DNA from: Poindextera sp036272595
Lineage (GTDB): Bacteria; Pseudomonadota; Alphaproteobacteria; Caulobacterales; Caulobacteraceae
NCBI GenBank assembly: GCA_036272595.1
Contig: DATAYM010000009.1
Location: 1-64,000 of the forward strand
Length of the DNA stretch: 64,000 nucleotides
Reading direction: 5' to 3'
The notes beneath the pieces are model-generated. The model saw only the letters and a list, made by a program, of their open reading frames with translations, did not search any database and was not told the origin of the DNA. Positions 19,176-27,690 of the stretch are shown piece by piece. The position numbers and the translations under genes were made by a program. The first letter of the stretch is position 1, and the number at the start of each line of letters is the position of its first letter.

Positions 19176-20603
19176 CTAGGCGCGCGCGGGCGCGGCGGCG
19201 GGGTTTTCGGCGTCCGGCGCCTCGTAGGGCGGGGCGAGGCTCCGGCCGACCGTCAGCTTGACGGCGACGAGCAGCCCTGCCGCCACGGCCATGATGGCGG
19301 CGTGCATCACCCAAAAGCCGGTCGGGGTCATCTTCTCGTAGAGGCTGCCCAGCCAGCCGACCGCCAGGTTGGAGCCGAAGACGTTGAGGAAATAGAGGCC
19401 GATGACGCTGGAGGCGGTCCCCTTGGGCGCGGCGCGGGAGAACAGCGCCAGGCCGATCGGCAGCACATTGGCGAAGCCCAGACAGTTGACCACCGCGAAG
19501 CCCATGGCCCAGGCGAGGCCGACCCGGTGGCCGGTGGACGCCACGGTGGCGGCCGCGCCGGCGAGGATCAGCTGGCCGCCGACGCCGAGCGCGGTGCCGA
19601 TGATCAGCTTGGTCAGCTCGGTGGGTTCGGCCCAGCGGGTTCCCCACCAGCGCCAGAAGGCGGCGGAGACGGCGATGGTCGCCGCGGCGATGATCCCGCC
19701 GATCGAGAGCAGCCAGGTGACCGGCATGGTCAGGCCGAAGAACGTCAGCTGATAGCTGGCCTTGGCCCAGACCAGATAGAGGTTGAACCCCTGCTGGTTG
19801 CCCACCCCGCCCATGGCCAGGATCGGCACCAGGGTGACCAGCACCAGAATGGTGCGCCAGTCCTCGCGGGTCAGCGGCGGCGCGGCGACCGCGTCCCTGG
19901 CCCGGTCGGCGGCCTTCGGGTCGGGCGGAAAGCTCGGCCGGCCGGCCAGATAGGCGGCCAGGCCGATCAGCATGCCCACCCCGGCGGCGCCGAAGCCCCA
20001 GTGCCAGCCATAGACCTCGCCGAGCGTGCCGCAGACCAGCGGGGTGACGATGCCGGCGATCTGGATGGCGAACAGGAAGATCTGGAAGGCGTCGGCGCGG
20101 CGCGGATCGTCTTCGGCGTAAAGGTCGCCGACCTGCGACGAGATGTTGCCCTTGAAGAGGCCGGTGCCGAGCAGAAGGCAGGTCAGGGCGATCAGGAAGC
20201 TCTGCTCGAAGGCCATCAGGAAATGGCCGCAGGCCATCAGGATCGCGCCGGCCGTCACCGCCCGGGTGCGGCCGGTGATGCGGTCGGCGATCAGGCCGCC
20301 GGCGATCGGGGTCAGATAGACCAGGCCGGTGTAGAGGCCGAATATGGTCGAGGCGAGCGCCAGCGGCGTCAACGGCCCGGAGATCTCCAGAAGCCGGCGG
20401 AAGGCGGCGAAGCCCCAGACGTGGCCGACATGGCCGGGCCCGAAGAGGGCGGTGGTCATGTAGAGCACCAGGAGCGCCTGCATGCCGTAATAGGAGAACC
20501 GCTCCCACACCTCCGCCAGGGTCAGCCAGCCGAGGCCGACCGGATGGCCGATGAAGGCCCGGTCACGCCGCGCGGGGGCTTCGGCGGGGACGCTGGCTGT
20601 CAT
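19176..20603 (-). CDS. POT-family proton-dependent oligopeptide transporter
   Basis: A 475-residue inner-membrane protein with a dozen or more hydrophobic helices. The N-terminal EVWERFSYYGMQALLVLYM is the POT/PTR signature that includes the proton-coupling ExxERFxYYG motif. Later landmarks are IADRITGRTRAVTAGAI and FKGNISSQVGDLY. It imports di- and tripeptides with protons. ATG (complement of 20601-20603) is chosen because it places the signature near residue 33; the frame continues upstream without support. Confidence 0.9.
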   Translation of the reverse strand: MTASVPAEAPARRDRAFIGHPVGLGWLTLAEVWERFSYYGMQALLVLYMTTALFGPGHVGHVWGFAAFRRLLEISGPLTPLALASTIFGLYTGLVYLTPIAGGLIADRITGRTRAVTAGAILMACGHFLMAFEQSFLIALTCLLLGTGLFKGNISSQVGDLYAEDDPRRADAFQIFLFAIQIAGIVTPLVCGTLGEVYGWHWGFGAAGVGMLIGLAAYLAGRPSFPPDPKAADRARDAVAAPPLTREDWRTILVLVTLVPILAMGGVGNQQGFNLYLVWAKASYQLTFFGLTMPVTWLLSIGGIIAAATIAVSAAFWRWWGTRWAEPTELTKLIIGTALGVGGQLILAGAAATVASTGHRVGLAWAMGFAVVNCLGFANVLPIGLALFSRAAPKGTASSVIGLYFLNVFGSNLAVGWLGSLYEKMTPTGFWVMHAAIMAVAAGLLVAVKLTVGRSLAPPYEAPDAENPAAAPARA

Positions 20604-20685
20604 GCGCCAGTCATCGCGGCTGCAGTGCGTCCCGTCCAGGGGCGGCGAATATCGACGCGGGCGTCGGAATGAGCCAAGCTGAGCC

Positions 20686-21189
20686 ATGACCAGCGCCCGC
20701 AGCCTGCTCGCCCGCTCCGCCCAGATCGCCGCGTTGATCGCCTCGCTCAGCCTCGTCACGGCCCGCGCCGCGCCCGCCCAGGGAGCTGGCGTGCTGGGCT
20801 CCTGGGTGATCGCCAAGGCCGTGCTGGCGCCCTGGGCCGACCCGAAGCAGGCGGGCGGGCCGGCGGAGGAAAAGCGGCTGGTCGGGCGGACGGTCACCTT
20901 CGCGGCCCATTCCGTGCGCGGGCCGGCGCCGCTGGGCTGCGGCCACGCCGTCTATGCCGCCCACGACGACACCGCCGACCTGTTGTTCGAGGGCGGGCTG
21001 GCGGAGGACGCGGGCGGCAGGCCGCTGGACGCCGTGGCCCTGGCGCGCGGCCTCGGCATGACCACCCGGACGGTCCACACCATCGAGACCGGCTGCTCGG
21101 AGGTGGCCTATCACCGGCTGGCGCCGGACACCCTGGTCTTCGGGCTGAACAACCGCATCTACACCCTGCATCCCAGCCGCAAGCCGTAG
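20686..21189 (+). CDS. Secreted protein of unknown function
   Basis: A 167-residue protein with an N-terminal signal peptide (hydrophobic residues about 12-27, cleavage near AAPAQG). The mature part starts with GSWVIAKAVLAPWADP and ends with TLVFGLNNRIYTLHPS, with two cysteines that could pair. I recognise the style of small periplasmic lipocalin-like proteins but no named family. It diverges from the peptide transporter across 82 bases. Confidence 0.7.
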   Translation: MTSARSLLARSAQIAALIASLSLVTARAAPAQGAGVLGSWVIAKAVLAPWADPKQAGGPAEEKRLVGRTVTFAAHSVRGPAPLGCGHAVYAAHDDTADLLFEGGLAEDAGGRPLDAVALARGLGMTTRTVHTIETGCSEVAYHRLAPDTLVFGLNNRIYTLHPSRKP

Positions 21190-21210
21190 CGGCCTTCGCA
21201 TTCCGTTGGG

Positions 21211-21245
21211 GCGCCCTTGACCTTGGCCGGGCGGGACCCTTTGAT
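21211..21245 (+). promoter_or_regulatory. Probable promoter of the nitronate monooxygenase gene
   Basis: GCGCCCTTGACCTT (21211-21224) contains TTGACC, followed 17 bases later by TTTGAT. The same 14 bases occur at 24919-24932 before metZ, and the similarity continues without gaps for about 35 more bases. This supports a shared promoter class. Confidence 0.5.
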
Positions 21246-21332
21246 GGCCGTCCCTTTTCCTGAAAGCGGCCCGCGCCCGACGATGGGTGTGATGAAGACC
21301 GCCGACGAACCCTTCAGCGAGGAAACGACCAG

Positions 21333-22361
21333 ATGATCAAGACACGGATTACGGAGATGTTCGGGGTCGAGACCCCGCTGGTGATGGGCGGCATGACCGG
21401 GGTCGGCTACGGCGACCTGGTCGCCGCGGTGGCCAATGCCGGAGCGCTCGGCTTCATCACCGCCCACATGTTCAAGACCGCCGAGGAGCTGGACGCGGAG
21501 ATCAGGAAGACCCGCGAGCTGACCGACAAGCCGTTCGGCGTCAACCTGACCCTGCTACCGTCGCTGAACCCCATCCCCTACGACGAATATCGCCGCGCGA
21601 TCATCGAGAGCGGCGTCAAGATCGTCGAGACCGCCGGCCGCAGCCCGATCGAGCACCTGCCCGACTTCAAGGCCAACGGCGTCAAGGTGATCCACAAATG
21701 CACCTCCGCCCGGCACAGCGTCACCGCCGCCCGGCTCGGGGTCGACGTGATCAGCATCGACGGCTTCGAATGCGCCGGTCACCCGGGCGAGGACGACGTA
21801 ACGCTGATGGTGCTGTTGCCGGCGACGGTGGATCAGGTCGACATCCCGGTGATCGCCTCGGGCGGCATGGCCGACGGCCGCAGCCTGGTCGCGGCGCTGG
21901 CCCTGGGCGCCGACGGGGTCAACATGGGCACCCGCTTCATGGCCACCCAGGAGTCCGGCATCCACCACAACGTCAAGCAGGGCATCGTCGCCAACTCCGA
22001 GCGCGACACCATCCTGATCAACCGCACCCTGCGCAACACCTCGCGGGTGGCGCGCAACGCCGTTTCCGAGGAGGTGGCGCGCATCCAGCAGGACGCAACC
22101 AAGACCATCGAGGACGTGCGCGACCTGGTGGCCGGGGTGCGCGGCCGCGCCAACGTGATGGTCGGCGGCGACCTGGACGGCGGCATCTGGAGCGCCGGCC
22201 AGAGCCAGGGCCTGATCCACGACATCCCCACTTGCGCCGAGCTGGTGCGCAACATCATGCGCCAGGCCAACGACATCATCGCCGCGCGGCTGGACCGGAT
22301 GGCGGCGGGAACCGAGGCCGCCTCGGCCAGGGTCGAACGGCCCAGGGTGGCGGCCGAATAG
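21333..22361 (+). CDS. Nitronate monooxygenase (2-nitropropane dioxygenase family)
   Basis: A 342-residue FMN-dependent TIM-barrel oxidoreductase. GVETPLVMGGMTGVGYGDL at the N-terminus, the catalytic-type histidine in FECAGHPGEDD near residue 150, and VIASGGMADGRSLVAALALG for phosphate binding all fit class I nitronate monooxygenases. It probably oxidises nitroalkane anions such as propionate-3-nitronate, although related barrels act on other substrates. GAGGAAA lies about ten bases before the ATG. Confidence 0.85.
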   Translation: MIKTRITEMFGVETPLVMGGMTGVGYGDLVAAVANAGALGFITAHMFKTAEELDAEIRKTRELTDKPFGVNLTLLPSLNPIPYDEYRRAIIESGVKIVETAGRSPIEHLPDFKANGVKVIHKCTSARHSVTAARLGVDVISIDGFECAGHPGEDDVTLMVLLPATVDQVDIPVIASGGMADGRSLVAALALGADGVNMGTRFMATQESGIHHNVKQGIVANSERDTILINRTLRNTSRVARNAVSEEVARIQQDATKTIEDVRDLVAGVRGRANVMVGGDLDGGIWSAGQSQGLIHDIPTCAELVRNIMRQANDIIAARLDRMAAGTEAASARVERPRVAAE

Positions 22362-22363
22362 GC

Positions 22364-22654
22364 CTAGCGGGTCTTGGTGTACGTATAGTCCTCGCGCTCG
22401 GCGGTTCCCGAGCGCAGGCCGGGCGGGAAGGGCGCACGGGTGGCGTTGATCCTGGCGTGCGCCTCCAGCGCCGCCTCGTCCTCCCAAAGCTCCAGCAGGG
22501 TCAGCTTGTCGGGGTCCAGCACGCTCTGGAACACCTCGAACTGCAGGCAGCCGGGCTCGCGGCCGACCTCTTCGCAGCGCGCGCGGAACGCCGCCGCCAG
22601 CTCGGCGCCCTTGCCGGGGGCCGCGCCGATGGTGATGATGAGCCGGATCGCCAT
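22364..22654 (-). CDS. Antibiotic biosynthesis monooxygenase (ABM) domain protein
   Basis: A 96-residue single-domain protein of the dimeric alpha/beta-barrel superfamily, with the usual pattern of an N-terminal strand (IRLIITI), EPGCLQFEVFQSVLDP, and LLELWEDEAALEAHA. Members act as cofactor-free quinol oxygenases or as small-molecule handling proteins. It is convergent with the nitronate monooxygenase gene, two bases apart. Confidence 0.82.
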   Translation of the reverse strand: MAIRLIITIGAAPGKGAELAAAFRARCEEVGREPGCLQFEVFQSVLDPDKLTLLELWEDEAALEAHARINATRAPFPPGLRSGTAEREDYTYTKTR

Positions 22655-22735
22655 GAGGTCTCCTCCGCCTTGTGTCCCGCCGCGAGACCTAACCGCGCGG
22701 GTCGCGGCGCGCCAGGGCGCTCGTCCCCGGCCCGA

Positions 22736-23620
22736 TCAGAAGCTCTTGCGCAGGCTGACGCCCTTCAGTTCGCGGGCCACCATGCGGGCGAAGATCTGGC
22801 CGCAGGCGTAGACATAGACGATGAACAGCAGGCCGACGACCTGCAGGCCGAGGACAGGCAGCAGGATGATCAGGGCGACGAGCAGCAGCCGCATCCAGAC
22901 CGGCTTGCGGGCCAGGAACATCGTATAGCGCCACCAGAGCCCCATGAGCCGGCTTTGGCTCGCCTTGACCTGGACCAGCAGGCGAAGGGCCGGCTGGCTG
23001 ACGGCGTCTCTGGCCAGGACCCAGAGGGCGAAATCGCGCGCTTCCCCGGGCCGGCCACGCAGCAGGGCCAGTTCGCCGCGCAGCAGCAGGGCGCCCACCG
23101 AGTCGGCGCCGGGCGGGAGGCCGGCGGCGATCTGCTCGGCCCCCGCCACGTCGCCCCGGCGGAGCAGGAACCGGCCCAGATCGGCGCGAAAGGCCTCCGA
23201 ACCCGGGTCCAGCTCCACCGCGCGCCTGAACTGCGCCTGGGCTTCGGCGAAGCGCCCGGCGTTCTCCAGGGCGACCGCCAGGGCGAAGGCGGGCATGCCC
23301 AGCGATGGCGCGGTTCGCACGCCGGCCTGCGCCGCCTCGATGGCGCGGCCGTACTGCCTGAGCTTGAGCAGGGCCAGGCTCTTGAAGCGAAACGCGTCCG
23401 CGGTCGGCTCCAGGCCCAGCGAGACGTCGGCCTGGCGCACCGCCGCCGGCCACTTGCCGCCCTGGTACAGCACCAGGGCCATCAGGGCGTGGGCGCGGGC
23501 GGATTCCGGGTCGGCGGCCAGGGCCTGTTTCAACAGCCGCTCAGCGCCGGAGATGTTGCCGGCGTCGATCAGCCTCCCGGCGGCGGAGGCCATGGCGGCC
23601 GCCTCCGCCGCGCCGCTCAT
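22736..23620 (-). CDS. TPR protein with C-terminal membrane segments
   Basis: A 294-residue protein. Residues 1 to about 190 are tetratricopeptide-like repeats (ERLLKQALAADPESARAHAL, then AQFRRAVELDPGSEAFRADL). Near the C-terminus one long hydrophobic region (about residues 243-277) can make one or two membrane helices, followed by a basic tail. There is no signal peptide, so the TPR part should face the cytoplasm. Its ATG overlaps the stop of the AAA ATPase gene (ATGA), so the two are made together and probably form a complex. Function unknown. Confidence 0.8.
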   Translation of the reverse strand: MSGAAEAAAMASAAGRLIDAGNISGAERLLKQALAADPESARAHALMALVLYQGGKWPAAVRQADVSLGLEPTADAFRFKSLALLKLRQYGRAIEAAQAGVRTAPSLGMPAFALAVALENAGRFAEAQAQFRRAVELDPGSEAFRADLGRFLLRRGDVAGAEQIAAGLPPGADSVGALLLRGELALLRGRPGEARDFALWVLARDAVSQPALRLLVQVKASQSRLMGLWWRYTMFLARKPVWMRLLLVALIILLPVLGLQVVGLLFIVYVYACGQIFARMVARELKGVSLRKSF

Positions 23621-24822
23621 CGGCCATGCTTCTCGATGAAGGCCGTCACCTCGTCATAGAGGCCGCCCTCATTGGCGTACTTGGCGTAGTTGCGGGCGGT
23701 GGAAAACCACTCGGCTGTCGTCGGCCGGATGTCCTTGAGCGCCGCCTCGAGATGGCGGCGGGAGACCGGAACGATTTCGCCCTCGGTCGAATCCTCGATC
23801 GCCAGCTCGACCGCCGTCTCGGCCAGATTGGCCAGGTCGGCGCCGGAAAACCCCGAAGTGGCCGCCGCGAAACGCTGCAGGTCCAGGCCGGGCGACAGCG
23901 GGCGGTCGGCGAGCAGCCCCTGGATGATCGCCAGACGGGCCGGCTGGTCGGGCGGCGGCACGAACAGGATGCGGTCGAACCGGCCGGGCCGGCGGAAGGC
24001 GGAATCGATCGCCCAGGGCGTATTGGTCGCCCCGATCACCAGGACGCCATCGCCGTCGGCGGCGAAACCATCCATCTCGTTCAGGAAGGTGGACACCAGC
24101 GAAGCGCCGATTTCGCCGGAAATGCGCCGGCGCGAAGCCAGCGCCTCGAGTTCGTCGAAGAACAGGATGGACGGGCGGCGGGCGCGCGCCTGGGCGAAGG
24201 CCTCGGCCAGCTTGCGCTCGCTCTCGCCGAAATACTTGTCGAGCACGTCGGTGATCGCCACCGGGACGAAGTGGGCGCGCGCCTCGCCGGCGGTGGCCCT
24301 GGCCAGCATGGTCTTGCCGCACCCGGGCGGGCCGTACATCAGGACCCCGCCGCCGCTGCGCTTGCGGAAGGTCTTGAACAGGTCCGGCTTTTCGAATGGC
24401 GCGATGATCTTGCGGCGAATCTGCTGCTTGACGTTGTCGAGGCCGCCGACATCGGCGAACCCGATCGTCGGGCGCGGAACGATGTGCTCCGTCGATGCGG
24501 GCTCGCCGTCCTTCGCCGTGCGGACCAGGCGCAGCACCACGGCGCCGCCGGCGTCCGGCGTCGCTTCGCCGGCCTCAGGGTCAGGTTCGGCATCGCGGCC
24601 GAGCCAGCGGTCGGCGGCCTCGTCGCGTCCGGCCTCGGTCAGCAGCCGCGCCACCCGAGCGCGATGGCCCTCGTCGTGCGGCGATGGATCGGCGGCGGCG
24701 AAATGCGCCAGGATCTCGGCCGGACAGGGCCCGCCCAGCGAATCCAGCAGCGCGCGCTGCAGGGCGGTGGACGCCGGCCGGGCGCGGCAGGCTTCCAGGA
24801 GGTCGTTCAGCTCGGTGTCCAT
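23617..24822 (-). CDS. AAA+ ATPase of the Cdc48/FtsH-like class, without protease domain
   Basis: A 401-residue cytoplasmic protein. Residues 1 to about 110 are helical and TPR-like. The AAA module then shows Walker A YGPPGCGKT, Walker B SILFFDELEALAS, sensor 1 VIGATN, arginine-finger region RRPGRFDR and GFSGADLANL. The C-terminus lacks HExxH or any other protease motif, so it should act as an unfoldase or remodelling ATPase. The ATG at 24822 gives the plausible start; the frame upstream is only the shadow of metZ. It is translationally coupled to the membrane TPR gene. Confidence 0.88.
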   Translation of the reverse strand: MDTELNDLLEACRARPASTALQRALLDSLGGPCPAEILAHFAAADPSPHDEGHRARVARLLTEAGRDEAADRWLGRDAEPDPEAGEATPDAGGAVVLRLVRTAKDGEPASTEHIVPRPTIGFADVGGLDNVKQQIRRKIIAPFEKPDLFKTFRKRSGGGVLMYGPPGCGKTMLARATAGEARAHFVPVAITDVLDKYFGESERKLAEAFAQARARRPSILFFDELEALASRRRISGEIGASLVSTFLNEMDGFAADGDGVLVIGATNTPWAIDSAFRRPGRFDRILFVPPPDQPARLAIIQGLLADRPLSPGLDLQRFAAATSGFSGADLANLAETAVELAIEDSTEGEIVPVSRRHLEAALKDIRPTTAEWFSTARNYAKYANEGGLYDEVTAFIEKHGR

Positions 24823-24918
24823 CTCGCGCTCGCTGAGGCGAAGCCTGATCAACGCTATAGCCGATAAATCCTGCAACCTCGATGAACGGGCAAGGCGCCG
24901 GCGGCGGCCCGGCACGGC

Positions 24919-24953
24919 GCGCCCTTGACCTTCGGCGGGCCCCGCGTCTTCAT
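24919..24953 (+). promoter_or_regulatory. Probable promoter of metZ
   Basis: GCGCCCTTGACCTT (24919-24932), identical to 21211-21224, gives TTGACC and, after 17 bases, CTTCAT. I looked for a SAM-II type riboswitch in the remaining leader and found none. Confidence 0.5.
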
Positions 24954-24981
24954 GCCGCTCCTTTTTGACAGGGCGGCGTCC

Positions 24982-26199
24982 ATGGCCAAGACCACAAGCG
25001 ACAATCCCGACGACTGGGAGGTCGCCACGCGCCTGGTGCGCGGCGGGTCGCTGCGCTCGCAGTTCGGCGAGACGGCCGAGGCGATCTTCCTGACCCAGAG
25101 CTTCCTCTACGACTCGGCCGAGGCCGCCGACGCGCGCTTCGCCGGCGAGGACGACGGCTTCATCTATTCCCGCTACGCCAACCCGACCGTGCAGATGTTC
25201 GAGGATCGGCTGGCGCTGCTCGAGGGCGCGGAAGCGTGCCGCGCGCAGGCGTCCGGGATGGCGGCGGTGCATCTGGCCCTGATGGGGCTGGTGCGCGCCG
25301 GCGATCATATCGTCGCCGGCCGGGCCCTGTTCGGCTCCAACCGCTGGATCCTCAACAACTGGGCGCCGCGGTTCGGGGTCGAGGCGACCATGGTGCCGGG
25401 CCCCGACATCGAGGCTTGGCGGGCGGCGGTGCGGCCCGAGACCAAGGTCTTCCTGATCGAGAGCCCGGCCAATCCGCTGCTGGAGATCACCGACATCGCC
25501 GCGGTCGCCGCCATCGCCCGTGAGATCGGCGCCAGGGTGGTGGTCGACAACGTCTTCGCCTCGCCGATCCTGCAAAAGCCGCTGCAGCTGGGCGCCGACG
25601 TGGTGGTCTATTCCGCCACCAAGCATATCGACGGCCAGGGCCGGGTGCTGGGCGGCGCGGTGCTCGGGGCCAAGGCGCTGCTCGAGGAGGCCTATCGCGA
25701 CCCGATCCGCCACACCGGCCCGGCCCTGTCGCCGTTCAACGCCTGGGTGCTGCTGAACGGCCTGACCACGCTGGACCTGCGCGTGCGCCGCCAGAGCGAG
25801 ACCGCCGCCACCCTCGCCGACCACATCGCCGGGCATCCGAAGGTCAGGACCCTCCGCTATCCCGGCCGGTCCGACCACCCGCAGCACGAGATCGCCCAGC
25901 GGCAGATGACCGGGGGGACCAACCGGATGCAGGGGGGCGGCACCCTGATCGCCTTCGACCTCGGCGACCAGGCCGCGGCGTTCAACTTCCTGAACGCGCT
26001 GCAGCTGGTCGACATCTCGAACAATCTCGGCGACGCCCGCACCATGGCCACCCACCCGAACACCACCACCCACCGCTCGATGACCGATGAGCAGCGGCAG
26101 GAGATCGGCCTGACCCCCGGCTGGGTGCGGGTCTCGGTGGGCCTGGAAGGTCCCGGCGACCTCTGGCGCGACCTGAACCGGGCCCTGGACGCCGTATGA
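24982..26199 (+). CDS. metZ: O-succinylhomoserine sulfhydrylase
   Basis: A 405-residue Cys/Met-metabolism PLP enzyme. The PLP lysine lies in YSATKHIDGQGR near residue 212; other landmarks are SRYANPTVQMFEDRLALLEG and the C-terminal THPNTTTHRSM. The sequence follows the MetZ branch that makes homocysteine directly from O-succinylhomoserine and sulfide. ATG 24982 starts MAKTTSDN; an ATG at 24952 in frame is the alternative but lies in the promoter-like element. apaG overlaps its stop. Confidence 0.92.
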   Translation: MAKTTSDNPDDWEVATRLVRGGSLRSQFGETAEAIFLTQSFLYDSAEAADARFAGEDDGFIYSRYANPTVQMFEDRLALLEGAEACRAQASGMAAVHLALMGLVRAGDHIVAGRALFGSNRWILNNWAPRFGVEATMVPGPDIEAWRAAVRPETKVFLIESPANPLLEITDIAAVAAIAREIGARVVVDNVFASPILQKPLQLGADVVVYSATKHIDGQGRVLGGAVLGAKALLEEAYRDPIRHTGPALSPFNAWVLLNGLTTLDLRVRRQSETAATLADHIAGHPKVRTLRYPGRSDHPQHEIAQRQMTGGTNRMQGGGTLIAFDLGDQAAAFNFLNALQLVDISNNLGDARTMATHPNTTTHRSMTDEQRQEIGLTPGWVRVSVGLEGPGDLWRDLNRALDAV

Positions 26200-26657
26200 G
26201 CCGGCTGCCGCGATCGCCGTCCACGCCCAGCTTCCGCGAGACCCGGCGGGCGCGGGAGCGCGCGGTCTACGAGGCGACGACCCGGTCGATCCTGGTCAGG
26301 GTCGAGCCGCGCTACCTGGCCGACCAGTCGGACGAGCGCGAGAGCCGCTATGTCTGGTCCTATACGGTGGAGATCGAGAACCACGGCGAGGAGACGGTGC
26401 AGCTGTTGTCGCGGCGCTGGCTGATCACCGACGGGTTCAACCACACCGAATCCGTGGTCGGGCCCGGGGTCATCGGCGAGCAGCCGACCCTGAAGCCACG
26501 CGAGGCATTCCGCTACACCTCCGGCTGTCCGCTTTCGACCCCGTCCGGCGAGATGCGCGGCGCCTATCAGATGGTCAACGACGCCGGCGAGGCCTTCGAG
26601 GTGGAGATTCCCGCCTTCTCCCTGCACCTGCCCAGCGCCCGGCGGACGCTGAACTAG
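26196..26657 (+). CDS. apaG: ApaG-domain protein
   Basis: A 153-residue protein with the ApaG beta-sandwich: YVWSYTVEIENHGEE, LLSRRWLITD and YTSGCPLSTPSGEMRGAYQM. An additional 25 or so residues precede the domain. ApaG is named from the E. coli apaGH operon, and its biochemical role is unsettled. The ATG overlaps the metZ stop (ATGA), so it is coupled to methionine synthesis. Confidence 0.88.
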   Translation: MSRLPRSPSTPSFRETRRARERAVYEATTRSILVRVEPRYLADQSDERESRYVWSYTVEIENHGEETVQLLSRRWLITDGFNHTESVVGPGVIGEQPTLKPREAFRYTSGCPLSTPSGEMRGAYQMVNDAGEAFEVEIPAFSLHLPSARRTLN

Positions 26658-26720
26658 CGTTGTGACGTCCGCCCTTCGATCGGGGCAGGCTCTGTGGCGA
26701 CCTTCGAATTGCCGTCGCGC

Positions 26721-27245
26721 CTAATCGTCGCGGCTGAGGTTGAGCAGGCGCCGGGTCAGTTCCGGGTCGGCCACCAGGTTGGCCAGCATGGCCTGCTTGG
26801 CCCGCACGACGATGCGCTGGGTCTCCTCCGGAATGCCTTCCAGCGCGCGGCGGTTGACGCGGTACACCCCCTGCAGCGCGCGCTGATGCAGGGCCCGGCC
26901 GGCGGCGGTGACGGTGAGCAGCACCTGGCGGCGATCGGTCGGCGGCGTGGTGCGTTCGACCAGGCCCTGAGCGAACAGCTGATCGACCGTGCGGGTCATG
27001 GTGGTGCGGTCGACGGCGCAGAAGCTGGCCAGTTCGCCCATGCTGCAGGGCTGCATGCGCACCACCACGGCCAGGGCCCGGTGGCGGGCGACGTTCAGAC
27101 CCAAAGGCCGGAAGGCCTCATCCAGCTCCGCCTCGCGATGGCGGCCGAGCATGGCGAAGACGTGGAAAAGATAGGTGGTCAGGTCGAACGGAAACTCGCC
27201 CGTGGGGTCGACCGTCGTCGGTGGGCGGGTCGCTTGCGTCGGCAT
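26721..27245 (-). CDS. MarR-family transcriptional regulator
   Basis: A 174-residue winged-helix protein: GLNVARHRALAVVVR, then the recognition region CSMGELASFCAVDRTTMTRT and the wing ERTTPPTDRRQVLLTVTAAG (about residues 85-105). Such proteins usually repress nearby genes and respond to small phenolic or oxidising ligands. ATG 27245 has GGAG nine bases upstream; a GTG at 27251 would be too close to that site. It diverges from a small gene across an AT-rich gap that may carry its operator. Confidence 0.88.
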   Translation of the reverse strand: MPTQATRPPTTVDPTGEFPFDLTTYLFHVFAMLGRHREAELDEAFRPLGLNVARHRALAVVVRMQPCSMGELASFCAVDRTTMTRTVDQLFAQGLVERTTPPTDRRQVLLTVTAAGRALHQRALQGVYRVNRRALEGIPEETQRIVVRAKQAMLANLVADPELTRRLLNLSRDD

Positions 27246-27319
27246 CGCCACTCTCTCCAGACGGCTCTGGCGGCCGGCTTCAACCGCGAGGAAAGCTCAA
27301 CCGGCCAATTTGCACAAGC

Positions 27320-27366
27320 TGTAACCGTGATATTTGAGAATAACATAATATGTAATTACACCTTTT
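27320..27366. promoter_or_regulatory. AT-rich divergent promoter region next to the MarR gene
   Basis: In otherwise GC-rich DNA this stretch is mostly A and T, with ATATTTGAGAATAACATAAT followed by ATGTAATTAC, including the palindrome GTAATTAC. It lies between a MarR gene and a divergent small gene and is the natural place for a MarR operator and both promoters. No precise operator can be fixed by eye. Confidence 0.45.
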
Positions 27367-27438
27367 CACTTGACCCTGGGGGAAAGGCCGCCTACCGACG
27401 CGGGTGCTTCGGCCACGCGCCGAGCCGGAAAGCTGGAC

Positions 27439-27660
27439 ATGAGCGACACGCCCGAGCACGGCTCCAAGCCGCCGATGATTTTTCGCGTGGTCAGCGCCCC
27501 GGCCGGCTGGCGCATCATCGGCGCCGACGCCGTGCCCATGTCGACCCTCTATCTGTCGCGCAAGCTGGCCGCCGAACACGCCCGCGAACTGGCCACGGTC
27601 CTGAAAGGCTATGGCCAACAGGCGAGGGTGGTCGTCGAAGGCGAGTGCGCGGCGGAATAG
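27439..27660 (+). CDS. Small conserved-type protein, function unknown
   Basis: A 73-residue cytoplasmic protein, with RVVSAPAGWRIIGADAV followed by YLSRKLAAEHARELATVLKG. The pattern of a strand pair and a long helix resembles DUF2188-like small proteins. The frame is open from 27370, but the ATG at 27439 gives a compact domain. It diverges from the MarR gene and may be its target. Confidence 0.55.
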   Translation: MSDTPEHGSKPPMIFRVVSAPAGWRIIGADAVPMSTLYLSRKLAAEHARELATVLKGYGQQARVVVEGECAAE

Positions 27661-27670
27661 GCGCCCTGAA

Positions 27671-27690
27671 AAACCGTCATCCCCCGCTGG
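27671..27690. repeat. Dispersed repeat, truncated copy B
   Basis: AAACCGTCATCCCCCGCTGG is identical to 5782-5801, the left end of copy A. The similarity stops there. The following bases include AGCGGG (27714-27719), which can pair with CCCGCT (27683-27688), and then C and TTTTT, so the fragment may now serve as a terminator for the small gene. Confidence 0.65.

Noticed and set aside
19302..20672. A forward-strand 456-codon open frame opposite the POT transporter
   Set aside because: The reverse frame has clear POT motifs and membrane helices; the forward frame is His/Gly/Ala-rich with no domain.
24823..24981. A SAM-II-type riboswitch before metZ
   Set aside because: The leader has no pseudoknot-capable stems or conserved A-rich core that I would expect; only a promoter-like element is visible.
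27320..27346. TGTAACC at 27320-27326 as a third ECF promoter
   Set aside because: After 16 bases the sequence is ACAT rather than CGAA, so the -10 element is missing.
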